DNA from: Sphingomonas sp.
Lineage (GTDB): Bacteria; Pseudomonadota; Alphaproteobacteria; Sphingomonadales; Sphingomonadaceae
Direction of reading: 5' to 3'
Assembly (NCBI RefSeq): GCF_019746015.1
Contig: NZ_JAIESM010000022.1
Span: 1 to 64,000, forward strand
DNA: 64,000 nt
Numbering within the stretch: the first letter of the stretch is position 1; each line of letters opens with the position of its first letter. This document shows positions 34,324 through 43,223 of the stretch, piece by piece. Made by a program: the position numbers and the translations under genes. The notes under the pieces are model-generated. The model was given only the letters and a program-made list of their open reading frames with translations, did not search any database and was not told where the DNA came from.

Positions 34324-36410
34324 CGGGCAGGGCAGGGGAAGCGATGATGGAGCGGGCAGCGATCAACGGGGTGCGGTGGTTGGTCGCGGCGATCACCGCA
34401 CTGATGCTGGGCACGCCGGCGCTGGCGGAGGATGTGGCCGTTGCCGCCGCCCAGTCGCCCGGCGGCGTGGTGGCAGTGGCGCTCTATATCGATGGCGACG
34501 GGCGGGTGAGCTACACCGTGTCGCGGCGCGGCACCGCCATTCTCGACAAGTCGCGGCTGGGCTTTTTGTTCACCGATCAGGCCAAGATCGAGCGCGACCA
34601 GATGTTCGTTGCCGCCACCATGCGCGACGAGGATGGCAGCTGGGAACAGCCCTGGGGCGAATGGCGCACCATCCGCAACCACTTCCGCGAACTGCGCGCG
34701 CGCTTTCAGGACAAGGGGGCGCCGGGCCGCCGCTATGATGTGGTGTTCCGCCTTTATGACGATGGCGTCGGCTTCCGCTATGAATTTCCCGAACAGGCCG
34801 CGCTTAAGACCGCGAACATTGCCGATGAGCTGACCGAATTCGCCTTTGCGCAGGATGGCACGGCATGGTGGAAGCCGGCATTCCTGTGGAACCGCGAGGA
34901 ATATCTCTACAACAAGACGCCGCTGGCCGCCGTCGGCACCGCCGACACGCCGGTGACGATCCGGCTGGCGGACGGCACCCATGTCGCGCTGCACGAGGCG
35001 GCGCTGGTCGATTATTCGGGCATGGCGGTGGCGCGCACCGACGGCAATACGCTGCGCGCCACGCTGACGCCGGGCGCCGGGCGCCCCAAGGTGGTGCGCA
35101 GCGGCGCGTGGCACACGCCGTGGCGCACCCTGATCATCGCCGATGATGCGGCCGGGCTCTATATGAGCCACCTGATGCTCAACCTGAACGAACCCAACAA
35201 GCTGGGCGATGTGCGCTGGGTGAAGCCGGGCAAGTTCGTGGGCGTGTGGTGGAACATGATCAAGGGCGACTGGACCTGGGCGCGGGGCCCCCGCCACGGC
35301 GCCACCACCGCCAATGTGAAGCGCTATATCGACTTTGCCGCCGCCAACGGCATCGGCCAGGTGCTGGTGGAAGGCTGGAACATCGGCTGGGACGGGCAAT
35401 GGTTCGGCAATGGCAACGACATGAATTTCGCCCAGCCGACCGAGGATTTCGACGCGAAAGCGCTCGCCGCCTATGCCAGGTCGAAGGGCGTGGCGCTGAT
35501 CGGCCATCACGAAACCGGGGGCGCGGCCAGCCATTATGAGGCGCAGTTCGACGCCGCCTTCAAATTCGCCGCCGACCATGGCGAGCGGGTGGTGAAGACG
35601 GGCTATGTGACCGATGCCGGGCAGATCGAGCGTGTCGAGCCCGACGGCACCCGCCTGCGCGAATGGCATGAGGGGCAGTGGATGGCCAACCACCATGTCC
35701 GCGTGCTGGAGGCGGCCGCGCGCTATCATGTGGCGATCGACAGCCATGAGCCGATCAAGGGCACCGGGCTGCAGCGCACCTATCCCAACTGGGTGGCGCG
35801 CGAGGGGTCGCGGGGCATGGAATATAACGCCTGGGGCGGCAAGAACCCGCCCGAGCATGAGGCGAACCTGGTGTTCACGCGGATGCTGGAAGGGCCGATG
35901 GACTTCACCCCCGGCGTGCTGAGCCTGACCGGCCAGAATGACAGCGCGATCCAGTCGACCATCGCCAAGCAGCTGGCGCTTTACGTCGTGCTTTATTCGC
36001 CGGTGGTGATGGCGGCCGATACGCCGGAAAACTACGCCCGCTATCCCGGCCCCTTCCGGTTCATCAGGGATGTCGTCACCGACTGGGCCGATACCCGCGT
36101 GCTGAACGGCGCGGTCGGCGATTATGTGACGATCGCCCGGCAGGACCGGCACAGCGCCGACTGGTATCTGGGCGCGGTGACCGACGAGGAAGCGCGCACC
36201 CTGTCGGTGAAGCTCGATTTCCTGACCCCCGGCGTCACCTATACCGCGCAAATCTATCGCGATGCGCCCGATGCCGATTACCGCACCGACAAGCGCCACG
36301 CGATCATCATCGAAAGCCGCAAGGTGACGGCGGTCGACACGCTGTCGCTCGCGCTGGCGCCGGGCGGCGGGCAGGCGATCCGCTTCGTCGCGCCGGGCAA
36401 GCGCAAATGA
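34320..36410 (+). CDS. GH97 family glycoside hydrolase (alpha-glucosidase, SusB-like)
   Basis: VLVEGWNIGWDGQWFGNGNDMNFAQPTEDFD; NPPEHEANLVFTRMLEGPMDFTPG. Confidence 0.92.
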   Translation: MTGRAGEAMMERAAINGVRWLVAAITALMLGTPALAEDVAVAAAQSPGGVVAVALYIDGDGRVSYTVSRRGTAILDKSRLGFLFTDQAKIERDQMFVAATMRDEDGSWEQPWGEWRTIRNHFRELRARFQDKGAPGRRYDVVFRLYDDGVGFRYEFPEQAALKTANIADELTEFAFAQDGTAWWKPAFLWNREEYLYNKTPLAAVGTADTPVTIRLADGTHVALHEAALVDYSGMAVARTDGNTLRATLTPGAGRPKVVRSGAWHTPWRTLIIADDAAGLYMSHLMLNLNEPNKLGDVRWVKPGKFVGVWWNMIKGDWTWARGPRHGATTANVKRYIDFAAANGIGQVLVEGWNIGWDGQWFGNGNDMNFAQPTEDFDAKALAAYARSKGVALIGHHETGGAASHYEAQFDAAFKFAADHGERVVKTGYVTDAGQIERVEPDGTRLREWHEGQWMANHHVRVLEAAARYHVAIDSHEPIKGTGLQRTYPNWVAREGSRGMEYNAWGGKNPPEHEANLVFTRMLEGPMDFTPGVLSLTGQNDSAIQSTIAKQLALYVVLYSPVVMAADTPENYARYPGPFRFIRDVVTDWADTRVLNGAVGDYVTIARQDRHSADWYLGAVTDEEARTLSVKLDFLTPGVTYTAQIYRDAPDADYRTDKRHAIIIESRKVTAVDTLSLALAPGGGQAIRFVAPGKRK

Positions 36411-37333
36411 TCCGCGCGCTGCTGCTGCTGCTCGCGCTGCTGGGCGCGGCGCCCGCGCTGGCGAAAAAGCCGCCCGCCGCCGCCACCGGCAGCTTCGTCG
36501 ATCTGCCGCGCGTCGCCTCCAAGAACCTGCCCGAGCCCGCGCATGTGACGATCTGGCTGCCGCCCGGCTATGCCCGGGGGCGGGATCGCTACCCCGTGCT
36601 CTACATGCATGACGGGCAGAACCTCTTCTTCCCCAAGCAGTCGGGCTATAACAAGGTGTGGGCGGCCGATAAGGCGATGGCCGCGCTGATCGCCGAGGGC
36701 GCGACCAGGGGCGCGATCATCGTCGGCATCTGGCACCAGAAGGCGCGCGCCGCGCAATATTTTCCGCAGGCGCTCTATGCGTCGCTGCCGGCGGCGGCGC
36801 AGGCAGAGGCGGACCGCTTCATCGCGCGGCCGCTCTATTCGGACGGGTATCTGCGCTTCCTGGCAACCGAGCTGAAGCCGATGATCGACCGGCGTTATCG
36901 CACGCTGAAAGACCGGGAGCACACATTCGTCGCCGGCTCCAGCATGGGCGGGCTGATCTCGCTCTATGCGCTCGCCGCCTATCCGCAGACCTTTGGCGCG
37001 GCGGCGTGCCTGTCCACCCATTGGCCGCTGGCCGACCCCAGCCGCGTGAATGCCATGCAGGCCGGCGTGCTGGGCGCGTGGGACATTTTCCTGCGCGACC
37101 GGCTAGGGCCGCCGGCCGGCCGGCGCGTCTGGTTCGACCATGGCGACCAGACGCTCGACAGCTTCTATGGCCCCTGGCAGGTGGAGGTGGACCGGCGGAT
37201 GATCGCCAATGGCTGGCAGCCGGGCCGCGATTTCGAAACCAAAAGCTATGTCGGTGCCGCGCATGAGGAAAATGCCTGGGCGGAGCGCTTTCCCGAGGTG
37301 CTGCGCTGGCTGCTGACGGAGCCGGCGGCGTGA
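36407..37333 (+). CDS. Alpha/beta hydrolase, esterase-type, secreted
   Basis: Signal peptide; YPVLYMHDGQNLFFPKQ; FVAGSSMGGLISLYALAAYP (GxSxG). Confidence 0.88.
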   Translation: MIRALLLLLALLGAAPALAKKPPAAATGSFVDLPRVASKNLPEPAHVTIWLPPGYARGRDRYPVLYMHDGQNLFFPKQSGYNKVWAADKAMAALIAEGATRGAIIVGIWHQKARAAQYFPQALYASLPAAAQAEADRFIARPLYSDGYLRFLATELKPMIDRRYRTLKDREHTFVAGSSMGGLISLYALAAYPQTFGAAACLSTHWPLADPSRVNAMQAGVLGAWDIFLRDRLGPPAGRRVWFDHGDQTLDSFYGPWQVEVDRRMIANGWQPGRDFETKSYVGAAHEENAWAERFPEVLRWLLTEPAA

Positions 37334-38811
37334 TCCGCATCGTCATTCTGGGCGGCGGCACGGCCGGCTGGATGGCGGCAAATCTGTTCGCGCGGGCCTG
37401 GTCGCCAGACCGCGCACAGGTGACGGTGATCGAAAGCCCCGACATCGGCATCATCGGCGTGGGCGAGGGATCGACCCCGCAGCTCAAGGCCTTTTTCGAC
37501 CGGCTGGGCATTGCCGAGCGCGAGTGGATGCCGGCGTGCAACGCCACCTACAAGACCGGCATCGCCTTTCACGGCTGGTCGGAACGGCCCGGCTGCGACA
37601 GCTATTTCCACCCTTTCCCCAGCATGCTGGATGTGCACACCAACGACGCCTTTTTCAGCCATGCCGCCGCGCGCCGGGGCGGGGTGGATCTGGCCGCGCG
37701 GCCCGACCAATTCTATCTGCCCGCGCGCCTGGCCGCCGCGCAGCGCGGGCCGCACGCCGCGCCCGATTTCCCGTTCGAGGTGAGCTATGGCTATCATTTC
37801 GATGCCTATGGCGTGGGCAATTTCCTGCGCGCGCATGCGGTGGCGAACGGGGTGCAGCATCTGCCGCTGAAAGTGGTCGAGGTGGTGCTCGCCGCCGATG
37901 GCCAGGTGAGCGCCCTGAGGACCGAGGATGGCGCGCTGGTGAGTGGCGACCTGTTCGTCGATTCCAGCGGCTTTCGCAGCGTCATCGCGCAGGCGGCGCT
38001 GGGCGTGCCGTTCCTGCCCTTTGCCGACAATCTGTTCAACGACTCAGCCGTTGTGATGCCCACGCCGCGCCAGGGCGAGGCAATCAACGCGCACACCAAA
38101 GCGACCGCGCTGTCGGCCGGCTGGGTGTGGGACATTCCGCTGACCGGGCGGACCGGCAATGGCTATGTCTATTCCTCGCGCTATCTGAGCGCGGACCAGG
38201 CGGAGGCGGAGCTGCGCGCGCATCTGGGGCTGGGCGACGATCCGCAGGCGCGCCACCTGACGATGAAGGTCGGCCGCGTGGCGCAAAGCTGGGCCGCCAA
38301 TTGCCTGACCGTGGGGCTGGCGCAGGGCTTTATCGAGCCGCTGGAGGCAACCGCGCTCCACATTGTGCAGGCAACGGTGGAGGGGTTCATCGACGCGTTC
38401 GAGCGCGGCGGCTTCACGCCCCGCTACCGCGACGAGTTCAACGCGCGGATCAATGCCCGTTATGAGGGGATACGCGACTATATCGTCTGCCATTACCGGG
38501 TGAACCAGCGCAGCGACAGCGATTACTGGCGCGACAATGCCGCCAACCCGGCCCTGTCGGACACGCTGAAGGCGCTGCTCCATTGCTGGTATTCGGGTGG
38601 CGACCTGGTCGAGGCGGTCGACCGGCTGGGCATTGGCGGCTATTATTCCGCGATCAGCTGGCATTGCCTGCTCGCCGGCTATGGCACCTTCCCGCCCGAG
38701 CTGCGCGCCGTGACCGGCGGGCACGACATGGCCCGCATCGACCATTTCCTGAACATCTGCGCGACCCATTTCGCGCCGCACCATCACCAGCTCGCCGCCT
38801 TGCAAGGATAG
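37330..38811 (+). CDS. Tryptophan-halogenase-family flavoprotein (second copy)
   Basis: GGGTAGWMAANLFARAW, NATYKTGIAF, WVWDIP motifs; GTG start in GTGA overlap. Confidence 0.9.
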   Translation: MIRIVILGGGTAGWMAANLFARAWSPDRAQVTVIESPDIGIIGVGEGSTPQLKAFFDRLGIAEREWMPACNATYKTGIAFHGWSERPGCDSYFHPFPSMLDVHTNDAFFSHAAARRGGVDLAARPDQFYLPARLAAAQRGPHAAPDFPFEVSYGYHFDAYGVGNFLRAHAVANGVQHLPLKVVEVVLAADGQVSALRTEDGALVSGDLFVDSSGFRSVIAQAALGVPFLPFADNLFNDSAVVMPTPRQGEAINAHTKATALSAGWVWDIPLTGRTGNGYVYSSRYLSADQAEAELRAHLGLGDDPQARHLTMKVGRVAQSWAANCLTVGLAQGFIEPLEATALHIVQATVEGFIDAFERGGFTPRYRDEFNARINARYEGIRDYIVCHYRVNQRSDSDYWRDNAANPALSDTLKALLHCWYSGGDLVEAVDRLGIGGYYSAISWHCLLAGYGTFPPELRAVTGGHDMARIDHFLNICATHFAPHHHQLAALQG

Positions 38812-38814
38812 ACC

Positions 38815-40095
38815 ATGGCCCTCGCCCCCGCTGCTGCCAATGCCCCCGCCGACCAGGGCGTGAACGCGCCCGACCTGCAGATGTTCGTCTTCGCGCTGTT
38901 CTTCACCTTTGGCGGCATCACCAGCCTGAACGACGTCATCATCCCGAAGCTCAAGGAGCTGTTCACGCTCAACAATTTCGAAGCGTCGCTGGTGCAGGTG
39001 TGGTTCTTCGTCGCCTATGCCGTGGTCGGCATTCCGGGCGCCAAGCTGGTCAAGCGCATCGGCTATATGCGCGGCGCGGTCGCCGGGCTGGTGACGATGA
39101 TCGCCGGCTGCCTGTTGTTCATCCCGGCGAGCCAGACGGCGACGTTCAGCGTGTTCCTGCTTGCCTATTTCGTGCTGGCGAGCGGCGTGGTGCTGGTGCA
39201 GGTCGTCGCCAACCCGCTGATCAGCCTGCTCGGCCCGCCGCGCACCGCGCCCAGCCGGCTCACCTTTGCGCAGGCGTTCAATTCGCTCGGTACGACGATC
39301 TTTCCCTATTTCGGCGCGATCCTGATCCTCGGCAGCCTGGCCAAGGTGAGCGCCGGGCAATTGTCGGGCGCCGAGCTCGATGCCTATCGCACTGCCGAGA
39401 CGCAGGCGATCGTGACGGGCTATCTCGGCATTGCGGCGGCGCTCGCGGCGGTTGCGCTCGCCGTCTGGCTGTTCCGCAACCGCGTGCAGGGCGAGCAGCA
39501 CGAGGCATCGAGCCTGGCGCAGGGGCTCGCCCTCCTCAGGCGGCCGCGCTTTGGCCTGGGCGCGCTGTGCATCTTCCTCTATGTCGGTGCCGAAGTCGCG
39601 GTGGGCAGCTTTCTGGTCGGCAACCTGATGCTGGCCGACTCACTGGGCGCCACGCAGCAGCACGCGGGCAAGCTCATCCCGATCTACTGGGGGCTGGCGA
39701 TGCTCGGCCGCTTTGCCGGATCGGCGGTGCTGCGCGTGGTCAGCCCGGCGATGGTGCTCGCCTTCAACGCGCTGGGCGCAGGCGCGCTGATCATCGTCTC
39801 GATCGCGACGACCGGCGCGGTTTCGGGCTATGCGCTGCTGGGCGTGGGGCTGATGAATTCGATCATGTTCCCGGTCATCTTCACGCTCGCCAGCGAAGGG
39901 CTGGGCCGGCGCGCGGCGGACGGATCGGGGATCATCAACGTGGCGATTGTCGGCGGGGCGGTGGTGCCGGCGCTTTATGGCTGGCTGGCCGATCAGTCGG
40001 GCCTGCGCGCCGCGCTCATCCTGCCGATTGCCTGCTACGCGGTGATCGCGGCCTACGGGCTTTACGCGCGTCGTCCGGTCTCGGCGCTCGCCTGA
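38815..40095 (+). CDS. Sugar MFS transporter, FHS (glucose/galactose) family
   Basis: FFTFGGITSLNDVIIPKLKELFTLNNFEASLVQVWFFVAYAVVGIPGAKLVKRIGY. Confidence 0.92.
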   Translation: MALAPAAANAPADQGVNAPDLQMFVFALFFTFGGITSLNDVIIPKLKELFTLNNFEASLVQVWFFVAYAVVGIPGAKLVKRIGYMRGAVAGLVTMIAGCLLFIPASQTATFSVFLLAYFVLASGVVLVQVVANPLISLLGPPRTAPSRLTFAQAFNSLGTTIFPYFGAILILGSLAKVSAGQLSGAELDAYRTAETQAIVTGYLGIAAALAAVALAVWLFRNRVQGEQHEASSLAQGLALLRRPRFGLGALCIFLYVGAEVAVGSFLVGNLMLADSLGATQQHAGKLIPIYWGLAMLGRFAGSAVLRVVSPAMVLAFNALGAGALIIVSIATTGAVSGYALLGVGLMNSIMFPVIFTLASEGLGRRAADGSGIINVAIVGGAVVPALYGWLADQSGLRAALILPIACYAVIAAYGLYARRPVSALA

Positions 40096-40108
40096 TCGTC
40101 CGGCACGG

Positions 40109-40124
40109 CGGTGGTGGAGCTGAG
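40109..40124 (+). repeat. att-like direct repeat, distal copy
   Basis: CGGTGGTGGAGCTGAG, identical to 41748-41763. Confidence 0.8.
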
Positions 40125-40143
40125 CGGAGCTGCTCCTGTATTT

Positions 40144-40506
40144 TCAATGCGTTAGGTGGCTGCCGGATGCCAAACCGGCCCCAGTGTTTCCAGAAGGCGG
40201 ACAATCCGATATCCCCTCGACACTTCCGACGTGATCCTGAAATCCCCCAAGAGCGGGGACCAATCCCGCCCTTCCGTAGGCGTCCATGATCTCCCGTCCG
40301 GGAAGGGTGGTTCCGAGCAGCAGGTGCAGATAGCGCGCGGCGGTGATCTTGATGTCCGCGTGCCCGAGCCAGTCCCGGATGCCGAGAAGGTCCTCGGTGT
40401 GGCTGGAGGTCGCGCAGGACATGCGCTTTCGGACCAGCCCGTCCCCGCTGGGGACCTGCACATCCATGTAATAGACACCCGAGCCCGGCTTCTTGTAGAG
40501 CCGCAT
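40144..40506 (-). pseudogene. Internally deleted tyrosine recombinase/integrase
   Basis: Integrase-like N-terminus MRLYKKPGSGVYYMDVQVPSGDGLVRKRMSCAT followed directly by C-terminal-like IRDWLGHADIKITAARYLHLL; catalytic core missing. Confidence 0.65.
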
Positions 40507-40509
40507 GGT

Positions 40510-41040
40510 TCAATCCTCCTCGGTTGATTGGTGGGGGTGCCGTCCAGTGGGACGGAACCCCTCCAGCAGCGCGGAGATGACCGCGCGGCCTTCGCTGGTC
40601 AGCCGCAGGTACTTCCGGCGCTGGTCCCTGCGATCGGTCTCTCGGTAGAGCCAGCCGAGGGCCGCTTGGCGCGACCCCTCGCTGACCTCGTGCTCCTCCA
40701 GGAAGACCTTGTACGTCGAGTGGAGAGATCGGTTGATGATCGGCCCGACGGCCTCCTTGATCTCGGTGTAGGTCTCCGGCTTGCCAGCCATGTCGGCGGC
40801 CGCTGCCGCCAGAAAGAACACGGCTTGGGGCAGCGTCATGCGGTCACTCGCGTTCTCCGCCAACACCAGGATCGCCGAAGATAAGTCGTGCAAGCCGCGC
40901 ACGCGCCTGTAGAGCGCGTTCGCGCTGTCCGGCGGTCTCGCCGCTTCCATACCTTGGCTCGCCTCCATCGCACGTTCTCCCATTTCCGCCCCTCCTCCCG
41001 ATACCGGTCCAGTCTCCTCGGGAATAGACTGCCTATTCAT
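40510..41040 (-). CDS. Winged-helix (MarR-like) putative regulator
   Basis: 176 aa; TDRRDQRRKYLRLTSEGRAVISALLEGF resembles a MarR wing plus helix. Confidence 0.5.
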   Translation of the reverse strand: MNRQSIPEETGPVSGGGAEMGERAMEASQGMEAARPPDSANALYRRVRGLHDLSSAILVLAENASDRMTLPQAVFFLAAAAADMAGKPETYTEIKEAVGPIINRSLHSTYKVFLEEHEVSEGSRQAALGWLYRETDRRDQRRKYLRLTSEGRAVISALLEGFRPTGRHPHQSTEED

Positions 41041-41110
41041 CGTTCAGATACCCTCCTATCCGAGATAGTCTCTCCACACAATACACCTGCTAACCGGAAC
41101 TACCCGGCAG

Positions 41111-41130
41111 ACGGAACATAACAGTTCCGT
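41111..41130. promoter_or_regulatory. Inverted repeat ACGGAAC-N6-GTTCCGT (candidate operator)
   Basis: Perfect 7-6-7 inverted repeat upstream of the winged-helix gene. Confidence 0.45.
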
Positions 41131-41174
41131 AACTTTGTAGGAAAGTTGTTTCCCCGCCCAGTCGCCTCGAAAAA

Positions 41175-41384
41175 CTACTGCCTCTTGACAGGCTCTCGCC
41201 GAGCCGCGGCGATCGCGTGGAGCAGCGCCCGAGACCGCGCGGCGGCGGCGAGCATCTGGCCCCCACGCTCCTCGGAGGGGGCGGTGGGGGCGCCGCTTTC
41301 CATGCGCGAGGCGTGGAAAGCCAGGGCGTTCTCGATCGCGGCAAGCTGCCCTTCCGAGAGCAGCAGGGTAAACATCTGGTCCAT
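41175..41384 (-). CDS. Hypothetical 69-aa protein
   Basis: MDQMFTLLLSEGQLAAIENALAFHASRMESG...; preceded by GGAGC; directly follows the 47-aa ORF. Confidence 0.5.
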   Translation of the reverse strand: MDQMFTLLLSEGQLAAIENALAFHASRMESGAPTAPSEERGGQMLAAAARSRALLHAIAAARREPVKRQ

Positions 41385-41393
41385 GCCAGCTCC

Positions 41394-41537
41394 TTAACCG
41401 ATCGTCAGCCCATCCACCAGGATGCCGTCGATAATCAGCGAGGCGCAGCGATGATCGACCGCCTCGGTGGCCCTGCGGTGCGCCTCATTGATCCGCCGGG
41501 CGCGGGCGGTGAGGATGGGAACAGCTAAAGCGTTCAT
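41394..41537 (-). CDS. Hypothetical 47-aa protein
   Basis: MNALAVPILTARARRINEAHRRATEAVDHRCASLIIDGILVDGLTIG; preceded by GGGAGAAG. Not in the supplied track. Confidence 0.4.
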   Translation of the reverse strand: MNALAVPILTARARRINEAHRRATEAVDHRCASLIIDGILVDGLTIG

Positions 41538-41750
41538 CTGCTTCTCCCGATGTAATGCACTGAAGGGATCACCCCCGCCACGAGTGCCGGCTAATCGGCC
41601 TCGTCAACTCACAGCTTGGCACCACGATCCGCCAAACGGAAATACAGTGCCCCAAGAGTGCAGCCTACGGCCCACTACGGGAGTGACAGCGGCACCCCTA
41701 AGAGTGCCAAGAAAAAACCAAAGATTTTCTGGGGGTTTATCCGGTTTCGG

Positions 41751-41826
41751 TGGTGGAGCTGAGGGGAATCGAACCCCTGACCTCTGCAGTGCGATTGCAG
41801 CGCTCTCCCATCTGAGCTACAGCCCC
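41751..41826 (-). tRNA. tRNA-Ala(CGC)
   Basis: GGGGCTGTAGCTCAGATGGGAGAGCGCTGCAATCGCACTGCAGAGGTCAGGGGTTCGATTCCCCTCAGCTCCACCA: cloverleaf, anticodon CGC, encoded CCA. Confidence 0.95.
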
Positions 41827-41983
41827 GCTACCGGAAGCGACGCCATTAGCGGCAGTTGCAGGCCGATGCAACATCCCCGCCGCCTGCCACGCTTCATTGC
41901 CGGTGCCCATTGCCGCGCGTGCAGTTTCGCGTTGCAATCGCCCCGTTTTGCCGCAACTGTGCGGCCAAATTCAAAAGGAGAGT

Positions 41984-42979
41984 ATGGTCGTGCCCCAAGC
42001 CTGGACCCTTAAAACCCGTCCCTTCGGTACGCCGACGCATGACAATTTCGAGCTGGTCGACGTGCTCGGCGGCGCGCTTGAGCCCGGCCAGGTGCGCATC
42101 GCCAATCGCTGGCTGTCGGTCGACCCCTATATGCGCGGCCGGATGAACGACGTGAAAAGCTATACCCCGCCCTTCGCGCTGGGTGAGCCGATGCAGGGCG
42201 GCGCGGTTGGCGAAGTGGTGGAAAGCACCGATCCGTCGGTCTCGGTCGGCGATCTGGTGATGCACATGGCCGGCTGGCGTGACGAGGCGGTGGTGCCGGC
42301 CGGGCATGTGCAGAAGCTGCCCGATCTGCCGGTGGAGCCGCAGGCCTATCTCGGCCAGCTCGGCATGCCGGGGATGACCGCCTATTTCGGGCTGCTCGAC
42401 GTCGCCGCCGCCAAGGAAGGCGACACCGTGTTCGTTTCGGCCGCCGCCGGTGCGGTCGGCTCGACCGTGGTGCAGATCGCCAAGGCCAAGGGGATGACGG
42501 TGATCGGCTCGGCCGGCGGCGCCGACAAATGCGCCTGGGTCAAGTCGCTCGGCGCGGACGCGGTGATCGACTACAAGGCCGAAGGCTCGCTGGTGAAGGC
42601 GCTGGCGGCCGCCGCGCCGAAGGGGATCGACGTCTATTTCGACAATGTCGGCGCCGATCATTTCGACGCCGCGCTGGCGGTGGCCAATGAGCGCGCGCGC
42701 TTTGCGATCTGCGGCATGATCGACATCTATAATGACGGCAAGCCGACCGAGCTGCGCTATCTGGCGCGGGTGATCGGCGCGCGCCTGTCGATCAAGGGTT
42801 TCATCGTCAGCGACTATATGGCGCGGGCCGGCGAATTCTATCGCGACATGGCCGGCTGGCTGCAGAGCGGCCAGCTGGTGCGCGAGGAAACCGTGTTCGA
42901 CGGGCTGGCGGCCATGCCCGACGCGTTCCTCGGCCTGTTCAGCGGCAGCAACAAGGGCAAGATGCTCGTCCGGGTGTGA
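41984..42979 (+). CDS. NADP-dependent oxidoreductase, MDR family (CurA/leukotriene B4 dehydrogenase-like)
   Basis: DPYMRGRMNDVKSY; GDTVFVSAAAGAVGSTVVQIAKAKG; start MVVPQAWTLKTRPFG. Confidence 0.92.
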   Translation: MVVPQAWTLKTRPFGTPTHDNFELVDVLGGALEPGQVRIANRWLSVDPYMRGRMNDVKSYTPPFALGEPMQGGAVGEVVESTDPSVSVGDLVMHMAGWRDEAVVPAGHVQKLPDLPVEPQAYLGQLGMPGMTAYFGLLDVAAAKEGDTVFVSAAAGAVGSTVVQIAKAKGMTVIGSAGGADKCAWVKSLGADAVIDYKAEGSLVKALAAAAPKGIDVYFDNVGADHFDAALAVANERARFAICGMIDIYNDGKPTELRYLARVIGARLSIKGFIVSDYMARAGEFYRDMAGWLQSGQLVREETVFDGLAAMPDAFLGLFSGSNKGKMLVRV

Positions 42980-43029
42980 CGCGGGCCGGGCGGCAGGCCG
43001 TGGTCAAGTAAGGATTGCCGCCGAACCAA

Positions 43030-43132
43030 GCCCCTCCCCTTCAGGGGAGGGGGTGGGGTGGGGCCTGTCAACCAACGTCGCGCCTTTCAGACAGGCCCCT
43101 CCTCCCAACCTCCTCCCCTGAAGGGGAGGAGG
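43030..43132. repeat. Composite palindromic intergenic repeat
   Basis: CCCCTCCCCTTCAGGGGAGGGGG...GGGGCCTGTC / GACAGGCCCC...CCTCCCCTGAAGGGGAGG. Confidence 0.8.
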
Positions 43133-43223
43133 AGTGCCTTCCTGCCCCGTTGTTACAGGGCGCGCGCCGAATTGGCCCCGTTCCGGCCGCGCTCATCATC
43201 GAGCGCCATCCGGCTGGGGAACA

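Larger units (their letters stand above)
40109..41763. mobile_element. Remnant integrative element at the 3' end of tRNA-Ala(CGC)
   Basis: Perfect 16-bp direct repeats at both ends, one inside the tRNA 3' end; truncated integrase and small unknown ORFs between. Confidence 0.75.

Noticed and set aside
40100-41763. Intact prophage or defence island at the tRNA
   Set aside because: Only 1.6 kb with no structural, replication or recognised defence gene; called a remnant instead.
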